From Sindora glabra (lineage: Eukaryota > Streptophyta > Magnoliopsida > Fabales > Fabaceae): a DNA stretch of 64,000 bases. Location of the stretch: contig CM035235.1 of the NCBI GenBank assembly GCA_020226215.1, positions 46,591,511 to 46,655,510 on the forward strand, written 5' to 3'. This document shows positions 23,916-35,059 of this stretch, piece by piece. The notes under the pieces were generated by a model. That model was not told where the DNA came from, made no database searches, and saw nothing but the letters and a program-made list of their open reading frames with translations. Numbering within the stretch: the first letter of the stretch is position 1; every line of letters starts with the position of its first letter. The position numbers and the translations under genes were made by a program.

Positions 23916-26615
23916 CTTTCATTTAAAGTATGTTATTCATTGTAAATTATAATTTTTCATTGTATAAATTGATGCACTAATAATATGGGGATAAACAAAA
24001 TGGTAGAATATCATTTTTATTATAAATCATTAGTTTATCATTTATTCCATTTATATTTAATTTGTTGTTGTTTGTATCTATTTAATTATATAAAAAACAT
24101 GACAATGCAAAAAATAAAAAAATGAAAATTTAGTGTTATTGACATCATTTAGAATAATTGAATTTCATACAAAATTCATCAGTTTGTATAAAGATATTGG
24201 TGTTCTTGCAAGATTTATTTTAATACTATAAAATTGTTGCTTGAAAAATTATGAAATAAATTAGCAAAATAGAAGATTTTTTTTCTTATGTTATGATGTT
24301 GATTTTTATTTAATATATGATGTGTAAAATAGTATGAATACTAAGGGCATGAGTAGTCACAATTTTATTTGCAAATTTCATTTTGAAACTCTTCCAACCG
24401 TAAATTGATTATTTCTCTAGTAAGGTATGCTTACCTTCCAACCATAAGATGATTCTCTTTAGTTTTATATTTATATTCACTAATTATTTCATAAGATTAT
24501 AGTTCATTAGCCTATGGCTAAATATGTGAGATTTCACACTCACTAGAAAAGCACAAAATATAAATGTAAAAATTTGTTTTGCATTTTATATTTATTCTTG
24601 CAATTTAATTTCTAGTTTCATGATTAATCATATTTTATTGCCTTGCATTTTGATACAGCTTTTGCAAGTTTGTATGGGTAAAAAAATTGATTTCAGTCAT
24701 TCTCTTTGGTATTCAATGTAAAATTATGCATGAAATTTTAATGAAAGCTCATTGCATTTGTAAGTATTAGATTTAGGAGTACTTTTATAGGGAGTACTAA
24801 CTTCACATATTAAGTAATAGGTACTCATAGCGAAGCTCTTGTCTTTGAGTGATTAAGTATCAAACTTTTTTTTTACATAAATTATTTAAATGAGGAAGGA
24901 GATGTTGGTTTGGTTAAGGTGTGAGAAATATAAAGAATAAGGAGGATGTGAGGATGACAAAGCATTAAGGTTTGTACCATGTTTGTTGTTTAATGGAGAC
25001 GATGATGTACCATGTTTGTTGTTTATAAAAATCAACATTTAATACTATTAAAAATCTTTGTATTGTATTTTCCACAAGGAAATGACAATGGTTTTATAAT
25101 ATGGATATCAATATTATTTTATATTTTTGCATCAATTGCAAAATCAACATGAAATTTTTTAGCATACAATAACACCCATATATACATCAAGTAATAACCA
25201 GCATTAAATCTATAAAATAACTGATGTTGAAAGGCAATTCTATAATAATGGACTTATACATTGTTAGGTGTTCTTGTAAAATATATGTTCGTATTTCATT
25301 TATTTCTTTATACATTGAATTTCTGGACGATACTAGCTTAAAATCATTTTTCTTTATTTGGATTAAATTTTTAAGTAAATGCACAACTAATTACAGCCAA
25401 GAACTGGAAGATACTTGAAAAGAAATGTATATATATTCCATCAAAACAAAGATTTCTTTTCTTATTTGTGAATGGTAATAGTGGTAGTCCTGCATACTTG
25501 TATCCTCTAGAATTCGAACCATAGATATGATATAAAATGAAATTCTATGATGCCATATTGTGTGCATGTCATCCTTAATAGTAGTTGTTGAGTTATACTA
25601 TTATATGTTCTTTATAAATAGTTTAACTCTATACATTAGAATAAATGACAATATGAAGTTCATAATAGAATTGTTGAAGTTATTTATTAGCCAAAGTTTT
25701 TTTTTAATCCATTTGGATCATTTCAAAAAAATTTGTTAATATTTGAATTTCATTTCATAATTATATCCAATTATTAATAAATATTATAATATGATCATTT
25801 GAAATGAAATTTTCTATAAATTAATATTATATATCACCAAGTATGCAAGAGTTCAATACTTATATAATATAAAATTTTAAATTGATAAAGAAGAAGACAC
25901 TAATAATTTTTTAAATAATTATATCTCATAATTCATATAAATTTAATTAATTTTAATTATAAAAAGATCTAATAAATTTTTAGTAAATGAAAGGAAAGTT
26001 GAAGCTCCTCGTTCACGTTGATTTTATCAAATACCTCCAAAGGGAGAAGAGAACTCTGCGTTGACTTGACTATGTTGAATGGAATTTTAAACTTTTTTTC
26101 TCAATTTTTCTAATACAAGGACTTTTTTTAAGTACTTGCAGAATAATACCCTTGAGCATAATAATAATAATAATAATAATAATAAATGTAAATTGATTAT
26201 CATATTGTTTACTCTTTGCATAATGTTATTTATTTATACAAGAAAAATCTTTTAATTTTAGCATGGCTAAATTCTACTTATAAATTTTAAAATTAGAAAT
26301 TAAAATTTTCACTACATAAGACTTTAAATTGTCACGTAGTTAATTATCATGTTCATTTCATATATATTTTTTTAAAAAGGAAAATAACGGGAAAAGCCCT
26401 GTTGTTTTCTTAACCGTATCCTAATCCTAATACACTTCCTAATCCCAATCGTATTGGGCAAGAATTATATTTTTCTATTTGAGTTTTTCTTTGCTTCAGC
26501 GTCAAGTCACTTTACTTAATCAACATTCTAATCCAAAACCATGTTGTTTCTCTTATCACTATTCTTCTCCAAATCCCTAGCAGTTGTTATTTTGCTCAAA
26601 TTCCATAAATAGAGT
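23916..26615. other. Intergenic stretch with no recognisable gene
   Basis: No gene is supported. The 19-mer GTACCATGTTTGTTGTTTA is duplicated (about 24975 and 25007). An ATA/ATT trinucleotide microsatellite lies at about 26158-26185. The two overlapping open frames on opposite strands at about 25187-25418 show no domain. Confidence 0.45.
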
Positions 26616-27132
26616 CAAGGATCTAAAAAGTAGTCTACGATTGCAATATTGCCTACAATATTATGGCTCAAAGCACATTGCAACTACAATTTCCTGTAAT
26701 TTCATCTCAAGATAGCCGCATTTTTTAGTATTTTTCCACATCATGAAAAATCACAACTGCAACCATAATTTAAATCATTGGATTGAGTATTGAAAGAAAA
26801 CCCTGCTTAACTACGTTCTCTAACTAGGGTTTGAAGAAATCATCGAGATTTTTTGTATGTATTTTGTAACCATTGCAAGGATCTAAAAAATGGTCTGTGA
26901 TTGCAACATTGCCTGCAATATTGTGGTTACGGATCACACTGCATCTATAATTTCTTGCTATTTCATCTCAAGATGGCTGCATTTTTTAGTATTTTTCTGT
27001 AACATGAAAAATCACAACTGCGACTACAATTTAAATCATTTGATTGAGTACTAAAAGAAAACCCTGTTTAACTACATTCTCTAGCTAGGGTTTGAAGAAA
27101 TTGAGGTTTTTGCATGTATTTTGTAACCATTG
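26616..27132. repeat. Tandem duplication of a unit of about 260 bp
   Basis: Unit 1 is 26616-26875 and unit 2 is 26876-27132. Both begin CAAGGATCTAAAAA and share ordered blocks: GATTGCAA(T/C)ATTGCCTGCAATATT-type sequence, CATCTCAAGAT(A/G)G, AACATGAAAAATCACAACTGC, AATTTAAATCATT, AAAACCCTG and CTAGGGTTTGAAGAAAT. A third CAAGG at 27133 abuts the helicase pseudogene. The TGCAATATTGTGG...GCAC(A/T)GCA core resembles dispersed segments near 40490, 47880 and 63670. Confidence 0.85.
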
Positions 27133-27546
27133 CAAGGCCTTAGTTACTACAATGACTTCCTTTACTAAATTGGACTATATATCTCTTATTTTGAAAGTGT
27201 GCACAGAACTCGAATCCCATACTAGGTGTGGCAATAAAGCTAGTGGCATCTTGGAAAGGGGTGGATCCTATAGAAACTCTACCATTTTCTTCCCTAATTT
27301 GGGTTAGGGGATCCTCTTCATCTAAAGCTTTAAGACTGTACAACTATTCTATAGCAAAATGAGAGCTTGTGGAGAAAGTGGATCCATAAAATCCAAGGAA
27401 AACATATCATTTATTCCCCTAGCTTTCATGTTAAGAGTAGTTTTCTCAAAATTTGTCATTCAAATTTTTGAAATTACAAAGGGAGACATCTTGTTAAGAT
27501 AAACAGTCTTAGTATAGAGGCAATAACACTTCCTAAGTTTGGTAAA
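27133..27546 (-). pseudogene. DEAH-box RNA helicase PRP22-like pseudogene, 3' portion
   Basis: Read on the minus strand, this continues the helicase pseudogene at 30634-31985 after the LTR element inserted between them. From 27546 downward it encodes recognisable pieces, in order KCYCLYTKTVYLNKMSPF, TTLNMKARGINDMFSLDFMD, PLSPQAL and SLKALDEEDPLT. In PRP22/DHX8-type spliceosomal ATPases these map just after helicase motif VI and into the winged-helix/HA2 start. Stops and a frameshift interrupt it (the frame changes after about 27290). Homology fades near 27140, where the 260-bp tandem repeat begins, so the C-terminal HA2/OB part is absent. It is non-functional. Confidence 0.88.
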
Positions 27547-28280
27547 GGCTATAGGTTAGTAGTTGTGAAAGTTCGATAGGCATATGTGCTCAAATTTTGA
27601 CAAGACTTAGTAGAAAAATCTAACATGTTGTGGAGGCTCTATGGCTAAAATTTGGGATCAATCTAGCTAGTGTATAATTTTTTTTATTTTCCTAATTTTA
27701 GATGCATTTTGGTCATTTTGTAAAGGTTCGAGAATTTAGAGGAGCTCGAGAAGCCTATATTTTTTATCCTTATATTTTTATCTTTATGTTGGTTGGTTTT
27801 CAAGTGAATTGAACACCTGAAGATTTAAGGAAAGGGCTTATGATATTTTGGAAAAAAGTATGTCTACTCTTGGCAGGAAGTCTTTTACTCAAAATGCACT
27901 TTAAGGGAATGGAGTGTCTTGAAGGCGTAGCAGGGCACTTGGATACTAAGCTAGGGTCGAGAGTGTGTTAGCTTGTGGCCATCTCTTATATACTCAAAAC
28001 TATGGAATGAGGTATAAACTAAGTGAACGGAGTGTCCTTCTCCTTATTCAATTGTCCTTTTTTTACCCGTATTGCCTAGAGGCTTTATGAGGGAAAGGAT
28101 CTTATGGCCTAGTATAAGTGAGCATTTTGATGACATTCAATTATGACTTATGAGCTTATGAGTTTCGTTATCTTTACCAAGTGTGCTTCGAGTGGATTTA
28201 AGTAGGAAGAATGATTTTTTTGCTAATAATGGCAAGCATGCACTATATGACTTTAGCTGAGGAGTTATCGTCTTGTGAGA
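27547..28280 (+). repeat. Left (5') LTR
   Basis: It aligns with the right LTR over its full length. Shared blocks include AGTTGTGA(A/T)AGTTC, AATTTGGGATCAATCTA, TTTTTTTTATTTTCCTAA, AAAACTATGGAATGAGG and CACCAAGTGTGCTTC. The exact 5' edge is blurred because the terminal TGT is mutated on this side. The 3' edge is at TTGTGAGA, directly before the primer-binding site. Confidence 0.75.
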
Positions 28281-28282
28281 TT

Positions 28283-28294
28283 TGGTATCAGAGC
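28283..28294 (+). other. Primer-binding site (tRNA-iMet type)
   Basis: TGGTATCAGAGC sits 2 bases after the left LTR end. It matches the standard plant LTR-element primer site complementary to the 3' end of initiator methionine tRNA. It fixes the orientation and the LTR boundary. Confidence 0.9.
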
Positions 28295-29896
28295 TTGATT
28301 AGTTCCAGACAGCCATGATCAAGTTGACAATGATTAGTTTAGATGGGGCTTATCCAATGCTATATGAGGGATGTGCAAAGCTATTATCCTCATGAATTTA
28401 ATAGTGTCATTGCTAAAGGTTTGGCTAAAGGGTGCAAGAGATTGGATCACCCTGAGAAGGTAGTGTGTAAGTGGAATGATGTATCTAAGTGACTATAAAT
28501 TAGTGCATCAAGACTAAGCATTTGTGCTAAAAGGCTATCTTGCTTGCTTGTGTGTGTGGGATATTAGTTATGCACTTATTCATAGCAATGTCATTGAAGG
28601 ATGCAAACTATTGTTTAAAGGGACAAGTGAATTAACAGCCTATCCCATGGGAGAAGGCTTGGTCTTACACAAGGGCTTGACTACATCTTGAGGGATTGGT
28701 GGAACTGGAGGGTGAAGCCTTAGGTTGTGTAGCAATTCATAACCATAGTTGAAGGACATAAGTGGATTGCTCCAAAGAGAGTGGTCCAAAATCATGTTGA
28801 GGTGGTCCAAAGGGATTATTTGAGTTGCTCGGAGGAGCATAGCTATAGGGCTGGACAAAGATTTAGAGGAATTGATGCTATATGTATAATCTATGTGTTG
28901 GATAGAGTGCGTGCAATCTTTCCACACAATTCTTTAATATAGTGGGTTAGGCTACATAGTTACTTTATGGAGTGGCAATAATGACTTAGAGGAGTGGTAG
29001 CTAATTAGCATTACACTAGTCATAATGTCGAGAGACTTTATGGCAATGAACATAAGTTCACTTTTGCTAGTGTACAAGCAAAGTGGAGCTCGAGCAAGAG
29101 TGGAGGATGCTTTATGCTTAAACTTTTTCAAAGAGCTGAAATGGGGGAGTCATTAGAGGATGTCTTTAAATAAAGTTGTTAGAGGACGCACACAAAAGAA
29201 GGGTGATGAGAACCATAATGCTAAAGAGCATCAACTTCGAGTAGGCTATGGTGGCCGATAAGATGCTAGAAAGTATTGATTTAGAAAGGATCAGAGGATC
29301 CAATTGTGTATGATGGTGGCATTGCTAAGTGTTATGAATTGACTAAAAGTAAATAAATGAACTTATAAGCAAGGTTATAGGCCTTTTGCATAGATCAAGT
29401 TTAAGTTTTTGTCTCCCGTGCCGATGTTATTGGCCATTAGTTGCAGGATGCCTATTAGTAGGTAATTCAAAGTGTTAAACATTGTTCATGAGAAATAAGG
29501 TTGGTACACACTTTTAATTGCTATAGAGGTGGTATCTATGCTAGTTATAGAGGCAGTGAGCACAAAATTGTAGCGACAATTACTTGTCAAATGAGTTTAG
29601 GAAAGTTAGTGGGAAAGTGACTAGAGAGTGTTAGGATACTTTGAAAGGAGACTATAATGGTAACCCTTTGAGAATTTTATTGTCGGATGCATTTTGCCAA
29701 GAATTCCAATGTTGTGAAGGTAATAGCCCAAATTCGAGATAGGAAGCATTCATAATGCTCAAAGAGGTAGGCTTTGAGTGGGTTGAAGGAGTAATCTAAA
29801 GAAGTAGGTTGAAGACCACCATAAAGCTTCGAGAGAGTAAGTAGATTCTTTATGGAGCTATATCAGATTAAGGCATTAAGAAGGGTCTTGACAATT

Positions 29897-29910
29897 GAAG
29901 TGGGGGAGAA
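29897..29910 (+). other. Polypurine tract of the LTR element
   Basis: GAAGTGGGGGAGAA lies immediately before TGTCACAAGA, the start of the right LTR. It is the usual plus-strand priming tract of Gypsy-type elements (GTGGGGGAGAATGT context). Confidence 0.88.
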
Positions 29911-30633
29911 TGTCACAAGATGATAGTTGTGATAGTTCAATAGACAAACATACTTAAATTTTGATAAGACCTGGGGGTAAAATCCAACATATTGTGGAAG
30001 TCTTGTGGTAGAAATTTGGGATCAATCTAATTAGTATATTATTTTTTTTATTTTCCTAAATTTAGGGGTATTTTGATCATTTTAAAAAAGTTTGAAAATA
30101 TGGAGGAGTTCAAGAAGCTTATATTTGTTATCCTCACATTTTTATCTTCATGGAAATTTTTTTTTTAGTGAATTAGACACTCAAAGCTTTAAGAAAAAAG
30201 CTTGTGATAGTTTAAAAAAAGTATGTCTATTTTTGGTAGGAAGCCTTTTGCTTAAAATGTTCTTTAGAGGGGCGAAATGTCCTGAAGGCTTGGTAGGGTG
30301 CTTAGACATCAGGCTAGGGATGGAGTATATTGGCTTGTAGCCATCCTCTGCACATTCAAAACTATGGAATGAGGCATAAACCAAGTGAATGGAGTATCTC
30401 TCTTCCTATTAAATCATCCCTTTTGACTTATAAAGGCTTCATAAAAGGGAAAGGTCTTATGGTTTGGTATATGTTAGCACTTTAGTGATATTTTATTGTA
30501 GCTTTTGGACTTGTGAATTTCATTATCTTCACCAAGTGTGCTTCAAATGACTTTGAGGGGGAAGGCTAGTATATTCACTAAAAGTGGTAAGCATGTGTTG
30601 CATGGTTTCGGCTAAAGAGCTTGGCCCGTGACA
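29911..30633 (+). repeat. Right (3') LTR
   Basis: It starts TGTCACAAGATGATAG and ends GGCCCGTGACA, so it keeps canonical TGT...ACA termini better than the left LTR. Open frames at about 30092-30340 (plus) and 30181-30384 (minus) lie wholly inside it and are not genes. Confidence 0.82.
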
Positions 30634-31985
30634 TATGCCTTGCACAACCATCTTTTTTCTTTGTTGATGCTTGTGAAATTGGAGTTATCACCAATGAATC
30701 AAGACTCTACTTTAGGTTGTATATATTTTGCTTTGTGAATTCCATATATAAAAAAAGAAAAAAAAAGAAAAATACTTATCAATAGTTAAGGGTGCTTTAG
30801 TAAACAATTTTCCTCTTCCTTAGAGGAGCAGGATCAAATATCCTAGACCACATCTCACTAAGGAAGGCACTATAGACAAGTAAAATGATTAAAAATGTTC
30901 TTAACCAATTCCTTCATTTTCTTATAAAGTGGATGGCTTGCAAAATCCATCCCTTCTTGACCTATAAAGAAGAGTAGGATGTTTTCTCTAAGTTTTGTTA
31001 AGTGGATATGTAGGATTGATTAATGTTGCATCCAAATAATCAATCTTGAGCTATTTAGTATAAAAAATCTCCACAGGAAAAGTTCTCCTTGGGATTGTGA
31101 AAATGTTGCAATTAAAAAAGTATCCTAAAAATTTCTTAGCATCCAATGTCGCAGATGTCATAATTAATCACAATTTGGGACTGTATTTTACCAAGTGCTT
31201 CAAGAGTCTATAGAGAACATCCATGTGAATCATTCTTTCATGAACTTCATCTAGCATTATTACAAAATACTATGTCAGATTCTCATTAACCAAGATTTCC
31301 CTTAGAAGCACACCATTTTTCATGTACTTGATTACTGGCCTAGTGCAATCCTTAAAAGGAATTGCATAACCAAACTTCTTGTCTAAATGATAGCTAAACT
31401 CTTCTGCAACTCTCTTCGCTACAGACATTACAGCCACCCTATGAGACTGAGCATATCTAATTTTATCCTTTGTGGTGAAGATAGCTTCTGTAATGTATTG
31501 CATGACTTGAGTTATCTTATGTGAACCTATCTCACCAATGACTACTAGAACCTAATTACTATAGACAACTTGAATAAGTTCATTCTTTAATTTGTAAATT
31601 GGCAGTCTTTACCTCTATCCCTAAATGAAGAGTTCTAACATCTATCCAAAAGCAATGGTTTTAACTTTTACCATAAGCATCCTTCTTCCACTTTAGCATC
31701 TCATAAGCTGAAAGACCAACACCTCTACGCTCCTATGCAAGATATCTATCATTTGTTTCTAGCATAGGATCTTCCTATGAATGATTAGGATCCTTCAATA
31801 TTGAGTTAGGTATCGTTCTCTATGTTTGTTCTTATACTTGTTTGCACTCTTTTATCAGTGCAGACTAGAGTGCAGCTACATGACACAAAGAACTTTCTGG
31901 ATTCTTAAAAATCATAATAGGGAATGTGACCATTGAGTATCTACTTTGCCCTTGTAGAATAGTAGGTTCATCTTCATTCAATAAG
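30634..31985 (-). pseudogene. DEAH-box RNA helicase PRP22-like pseudogene, 5' portion
   Basis: The minus-strand translation, using all three frames, tracks the PRP22/DHX8-type spliceosomal helicase continuously without introns. In order it shows LNEDEPTILQGQSRYSM, then RRGVGLSAYEMLKWKKDAYG and LPIYKLKNELIQ. A decayed Walker A follows (GEIGSHKITQ where GETGSGKTTQ is expected), then RVAVMSVAKRVAEEF and MLDEVHERMIHMDVL (motif II DEAH changed to DEVH), SATLDAKKF, NCNIFTIP, SAFLSEMWSRIFDPAP and SLDSLVITPISQAS. Many stops and small indels are present, including a short loss near 30800. Functional homologues use ATP to release spliced mRNA from the spliceosome. Continuous homology without introns suggests a retro-copy (inference). 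The Gypsy-type element cuts it at 30633/30634. Confidence 0.92.
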
Positions 31986-32140
31986 AATTTTTTTATTATT
32001 TTAGGCTACTATTAAATAAATTTTCTTATTTTTATTAAAAATTAAATTAATATATATAACTTAATTTTATAACTTGAATTATTATTGGGCAATTCGGTGG
32101 ATTTTTAATTTATCTCTTAGGTATACTATTTTATTAAGAA

Positions 32141-32530
32141 TGTCATAAGACTTGTTAAGGTAAAGTTAGTGTAAATCCTATTATTAAGTCCACGATGATT
32201 GAGTACATGATGGATGGACTTAATTAGGGTTCATTAATATGAGAATAGATCCCTTATGCACACATAAAGTTAGTGAAGGGAGAAAATACCTAAATCTCTT
32301 AATAACAACCTCTATACTGATGATTTCTTTAAAAGATTATTAAAATAAATCAAGAAATATTAAAGGTCTACACTCATTGTCAACCATACTTGGCCACTAG
32401 GAGTTTTTAGTTTACAAAAGTGATCACAAAACTGGACCTAGAATTATAACCTTAGGGTCAAACTCAATCCATTTAAAATAAGATAAAATAAAAGTCCTAA
32501 TTAATCATAATCCATTACTATATTCTTATA
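32141..32530 (-). repeat. Probable Copia 3' LTR
   Basis: It lies directly downstream (minus strand) of the polypurine tract CCCAAGTGGGAGAA at 32544-32531. The outer edge is set at TGTCATAAGA on the plus strand, so the minus-strand LTR would end in ...TGACA. The inner edge reads TATAAGAATATAG, where TG would be expected. No second copy is present in the window, so the length (about 390 bp) is an estimate. Confidence 0.5.
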
Positions 32531-33189
32531 TTCTCCCACTTGGGCAACATTAATTATAATTAATTTAATTTATAAAATATTTTATTTTAAAAAATAACTT
32601 TTAGGTTGAGGACAATTTTTAAATACATGTTGCCATAATTTTAAAAATACACTACTCTAGAGATAAGTGTTTGAAAATTGACTTAGCTTATATAGTCAAT
32701 GATATTAAATCATGATAGCAATTACATTCTTTATTAATGTAAATCTTCCACTGTTACGAAATATCATAAATTATATACACTAAGTCATTGATGCGATATT
32801 GTAGCATGAAAGATAGGATCAAAAAATTATAATTAGACAATGCTCATCTTTCATGTTTGTCCTTGATGATTTCTTAAATAAATTCAATATAGCATGAGAA
32901 ATTAACTAGCAATATGTAAAGCCAAATGGTCTCATAAATCCTAGAATGGTGTCAATTTTGAGATAGATAATTGAGCTCAAAAACTAACAACTGACATTAA
33001 GTCTTAGCCTTTAAAAAATTGCAACAATCTTGGTACATTATAATTAAATAATGCATGCATCAACAAGAAAGTATAAAATTTATAATTAACTTACTAATAA
33101 GCATATGTGAAGATATAACAAAGAGACACATATTAAAAATTACATAAAAGCTAGTCATATAAATGTAAAGACTTCCACTAATTAAAGAC

Positions 33190-33425
33190 ATCAAATGAAC
33201 CCACAATTCCCATGTTTAGGCCTAATTCCTTTAGTCATGGGATCTACTAACATAATATCTATATAAATGTGCTCTACCACCATATCCTCTTACTTCATTA
33301 GATCTTTGACTATAAGGTATTTCAACTCCAAGTGCTTGGATTCACTGGAACTTTTATTATTTTTAGTGAAGAAAATTATAGCACTATTGTCATAATAAAA
33401 TTTTAGTGATCAAACTATAGGATCA
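33190..33425 (-). pseudogene. Copia RNase H fragment
   Basis: The minus-strand frame reads SLKFYYDNSAIIFFTKNN, then SSESKHLELKYL, then EHIYIDIMLVDPMTKGIRPK, ending at a stop after HGNCGFI. This is the conserved C-terminal RNase H part of Copia polyproteins (consensus CDN-SA--F-KN---SKHI...I-DP-TKGL). One internal stop lies before EDMVVEH. It is the end of the pol reading frame and fixes the minus orientation. Confidence 0.88.
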
Positions 33426-33739
33426 ACAATTTGTAATTTGGAAATGAAGTTTCTTAATAATGCAACTTGCAAAGTAGCACCATAAAAGGATTATTCCTTA
33501 GAGCATGAAAATTGGGTTTTGTTTTCTTGTTAGTTTGGCATTTGTTATGTTAGGATTTTGGTTGTGTCAAAAAACACATTTCACTCTTTTCTTTCTTTAA
33601 TTTTTCTTCATTAATAGTTTAAATTGTACTCAAGGGATTGTAGGTTGTCTTAATTTGATTGAATCTTGGAGGTAAGGAATTTAAAGTATGTAGCACATGG
33701 AAGGTATCAAGCAAATCATTTTTTAGGTTCTTTAATTTG

Positions 33740-34100
33740 GTTTGGAGGTGAACCATTTTGATAATCCTTTATTAGACATCCAGATTCAATATTATCAGAT
33801 ACTTAATATCTTTACCTTATGAATCAATAAACTCTTTAGCCTTGATTTTCTCTGTTAATCCACCAAGCAAATGTCTAGAAACAAATCTTTAGTGGTGATG
33901 AGATTAAGCCTATTTGATCTCTTCCATTCTGCATAACAATCTCCCTATTCTTGAGTAATTTCAAAAGTGAGTGTTGGTAGTTTTACCTCACACAAAACTA
34001 AATCAAGGCCCACAATACCAATAGCAAAATTTATATCCTATTCCCATCTCTTATAATTTGTACCATTTAATAGTTCAATGGTTGTAATGTTGCTATTCAT
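33740..34100 (-). pseudogene. Copia gag N-terminal fragment
   Basis: From ATG at 34100 downward the minus strand reads MNSNITTIELLNGTNYKRWE, stop, DINFAIGIVGLDLVL, then a region containing YAEWKRSNRLNL. Plant Copia gag (UBN2 family) typically begins this way, with LNG-NY--W near the start and a later W-RSNR. Beyond about 33900 the frame shifts and similarity fades. Confidence 0.82.
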
Positions 34101-34374
34101 CACAAAAAAGATTATGAAAGAGTAATTAGAAATGCAATATTTTAGTCTTGGAGCATACAAAAAATTATTACATTCTCCCCTTTGAGTAAAAAATGTAGTA
34201 TATGAAAGACTTCCAAAAATTGATGCAAATTATATTATATATTATTATTGCAAATTTATCATTTTTGGGTAGATAAAATTTATAAAAATAAAATTACTTT
34301 AGTTAACCAATTTCTAGTTGCAACATAAAACAACTTTCTTTAGGTAAATCATTATATGAAAGAATTTAAAAAGT
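34101..34374. other. AT-rich stretch, no recognisable feature
   Basis: This is the expected place for a Copia 5' LTR or primer site, but none is recognisable. Confidence 0.4.
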
Positions 34375-34637
34375 GATAAAATTGCCAATTTCATTCTTGA
34401 AATTGTAAAGTACTAATAAAATCATCCTTGAATTATATTTAAACGACCAATTTCATAGTTTATATAGATAATTTTATCCCTTCATATAGATAATTTTATC
34501 CTTGAGTATTTGTATAGAGGGATGAATTTGTTAGTATAGACTATTAATTATTTAGAGACAAAATTAGATATTTATATTTTTTAGCAATCATTTTGTCAAT
34601 GCCTCAGAATTTCAAAAGTGAAATTGATAATTTTATC
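34375..34637. mobile_element. Small MITE (about 263 bp) with inverted ends
   Basis: The left end is GATAAAATTGCCAATTTCAT followed by TCTTGAAATT. The right end on the minus strand is GATAAAATTATCAATTTCAC followed by TTTTGAAATT, so about 25 of 30 positions agree. The interior has further repeats of ATAGATAATTTTATCC (34470-34500). No transposase is present. The TIR style fits MULE- or Mariner-like MITEs, but no clear target duplication was found. Confidence 0.55.
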
Positions 34638-35059
34638 TTCAAAAAATATTTTAATAAGCTAATTTTTAATTACAATACATACTTATCCCTTTTGTGTAGG
34701 CAATTATGTGAAATAATTAAAAATTAATTATGTAAATATTTATCAACACCTTAGAGGCTTATGAATCAAAATGAATAATTTCACTTTAGTGATATTTATC
34801 CGAATCAACTTATAAGTCTCTTAAAAGAACCAACCAAGATATTTAAATTATGTCCAACACTTTAATTGGCCAATCTATATTATTTATAATTGCTAAATGT
34901 AACTAGTTAGAATTAACTAACTGGTTTCTTAACTTTAATATTTAGTAAGTTATCTATTATGTATCTTTGAACAAATAATTGGTTTCTTTTTTTGTCATAT
35001 TTCCCTTAAAGCTCATTGTATAATTCATATGAAAATACAAACTCCAACAATTGATATAT

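Larger units (their letters stand above)
27547..30633 (+). mobile_element. Small non-autonomous Gypsy-type LTR retrotransposon inserted in the helicase pseudogene
   Basis: Two directly repeated LTRs (27547-28280 and 29911-30633) flank an interior of about 1.63 kb. The primer-binding site follows the left LTR and a purine tract precedes the right one, which gives plus-strand orientation. The interior has no intact frame. It is much shorter than a full gag-pol (usually 4-6 kb), so the element is non-autonomous or heavily deleted, and I found no RT or integrase. Assignment to Gypsy rather than Copia rests only on the general look of the interior and is weak. No clean 5-bp target duplication is visible. 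The LTRs differ at many positions, so the insertion is old. Confidence 0.78.
32141..34100 (-). mobile_element. Degenerate Ty1/Copia retrotransposon relic, internally deleted
   Basis: On the minus strand the order is gag (from ATG at 34100), RNase H (33425-33190), polypurine tract (32544-32531) and 3' LTR (about 32530-32141). Protease, integrase and reverse transcriptase, normally about 3 kb between gag and RNase H, are missing, so a large deletion joined the two ends. The 5' LTR and primer-binding site are not recognisable beyond 34100. Stops and shifts occur in all coding parts, so it is inactive. Confidence 0.82.

Noticed and set aside
25187..25418. Overlapping sense and antisense open frames
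   Set aside because: No domain, promoter or splice context, and composition equals the AT-rich background.
28640..28927. 95-codon minus-strand open frame
   Set aside because: It lies inside the LTR element interior, antisense to the element, with no domain. It is a shadow frame.
30092..30384. Overlapping open frames on both strands
   Set aside because: They fall entirely within the right LTR, and the matching left LTR does not keep them.
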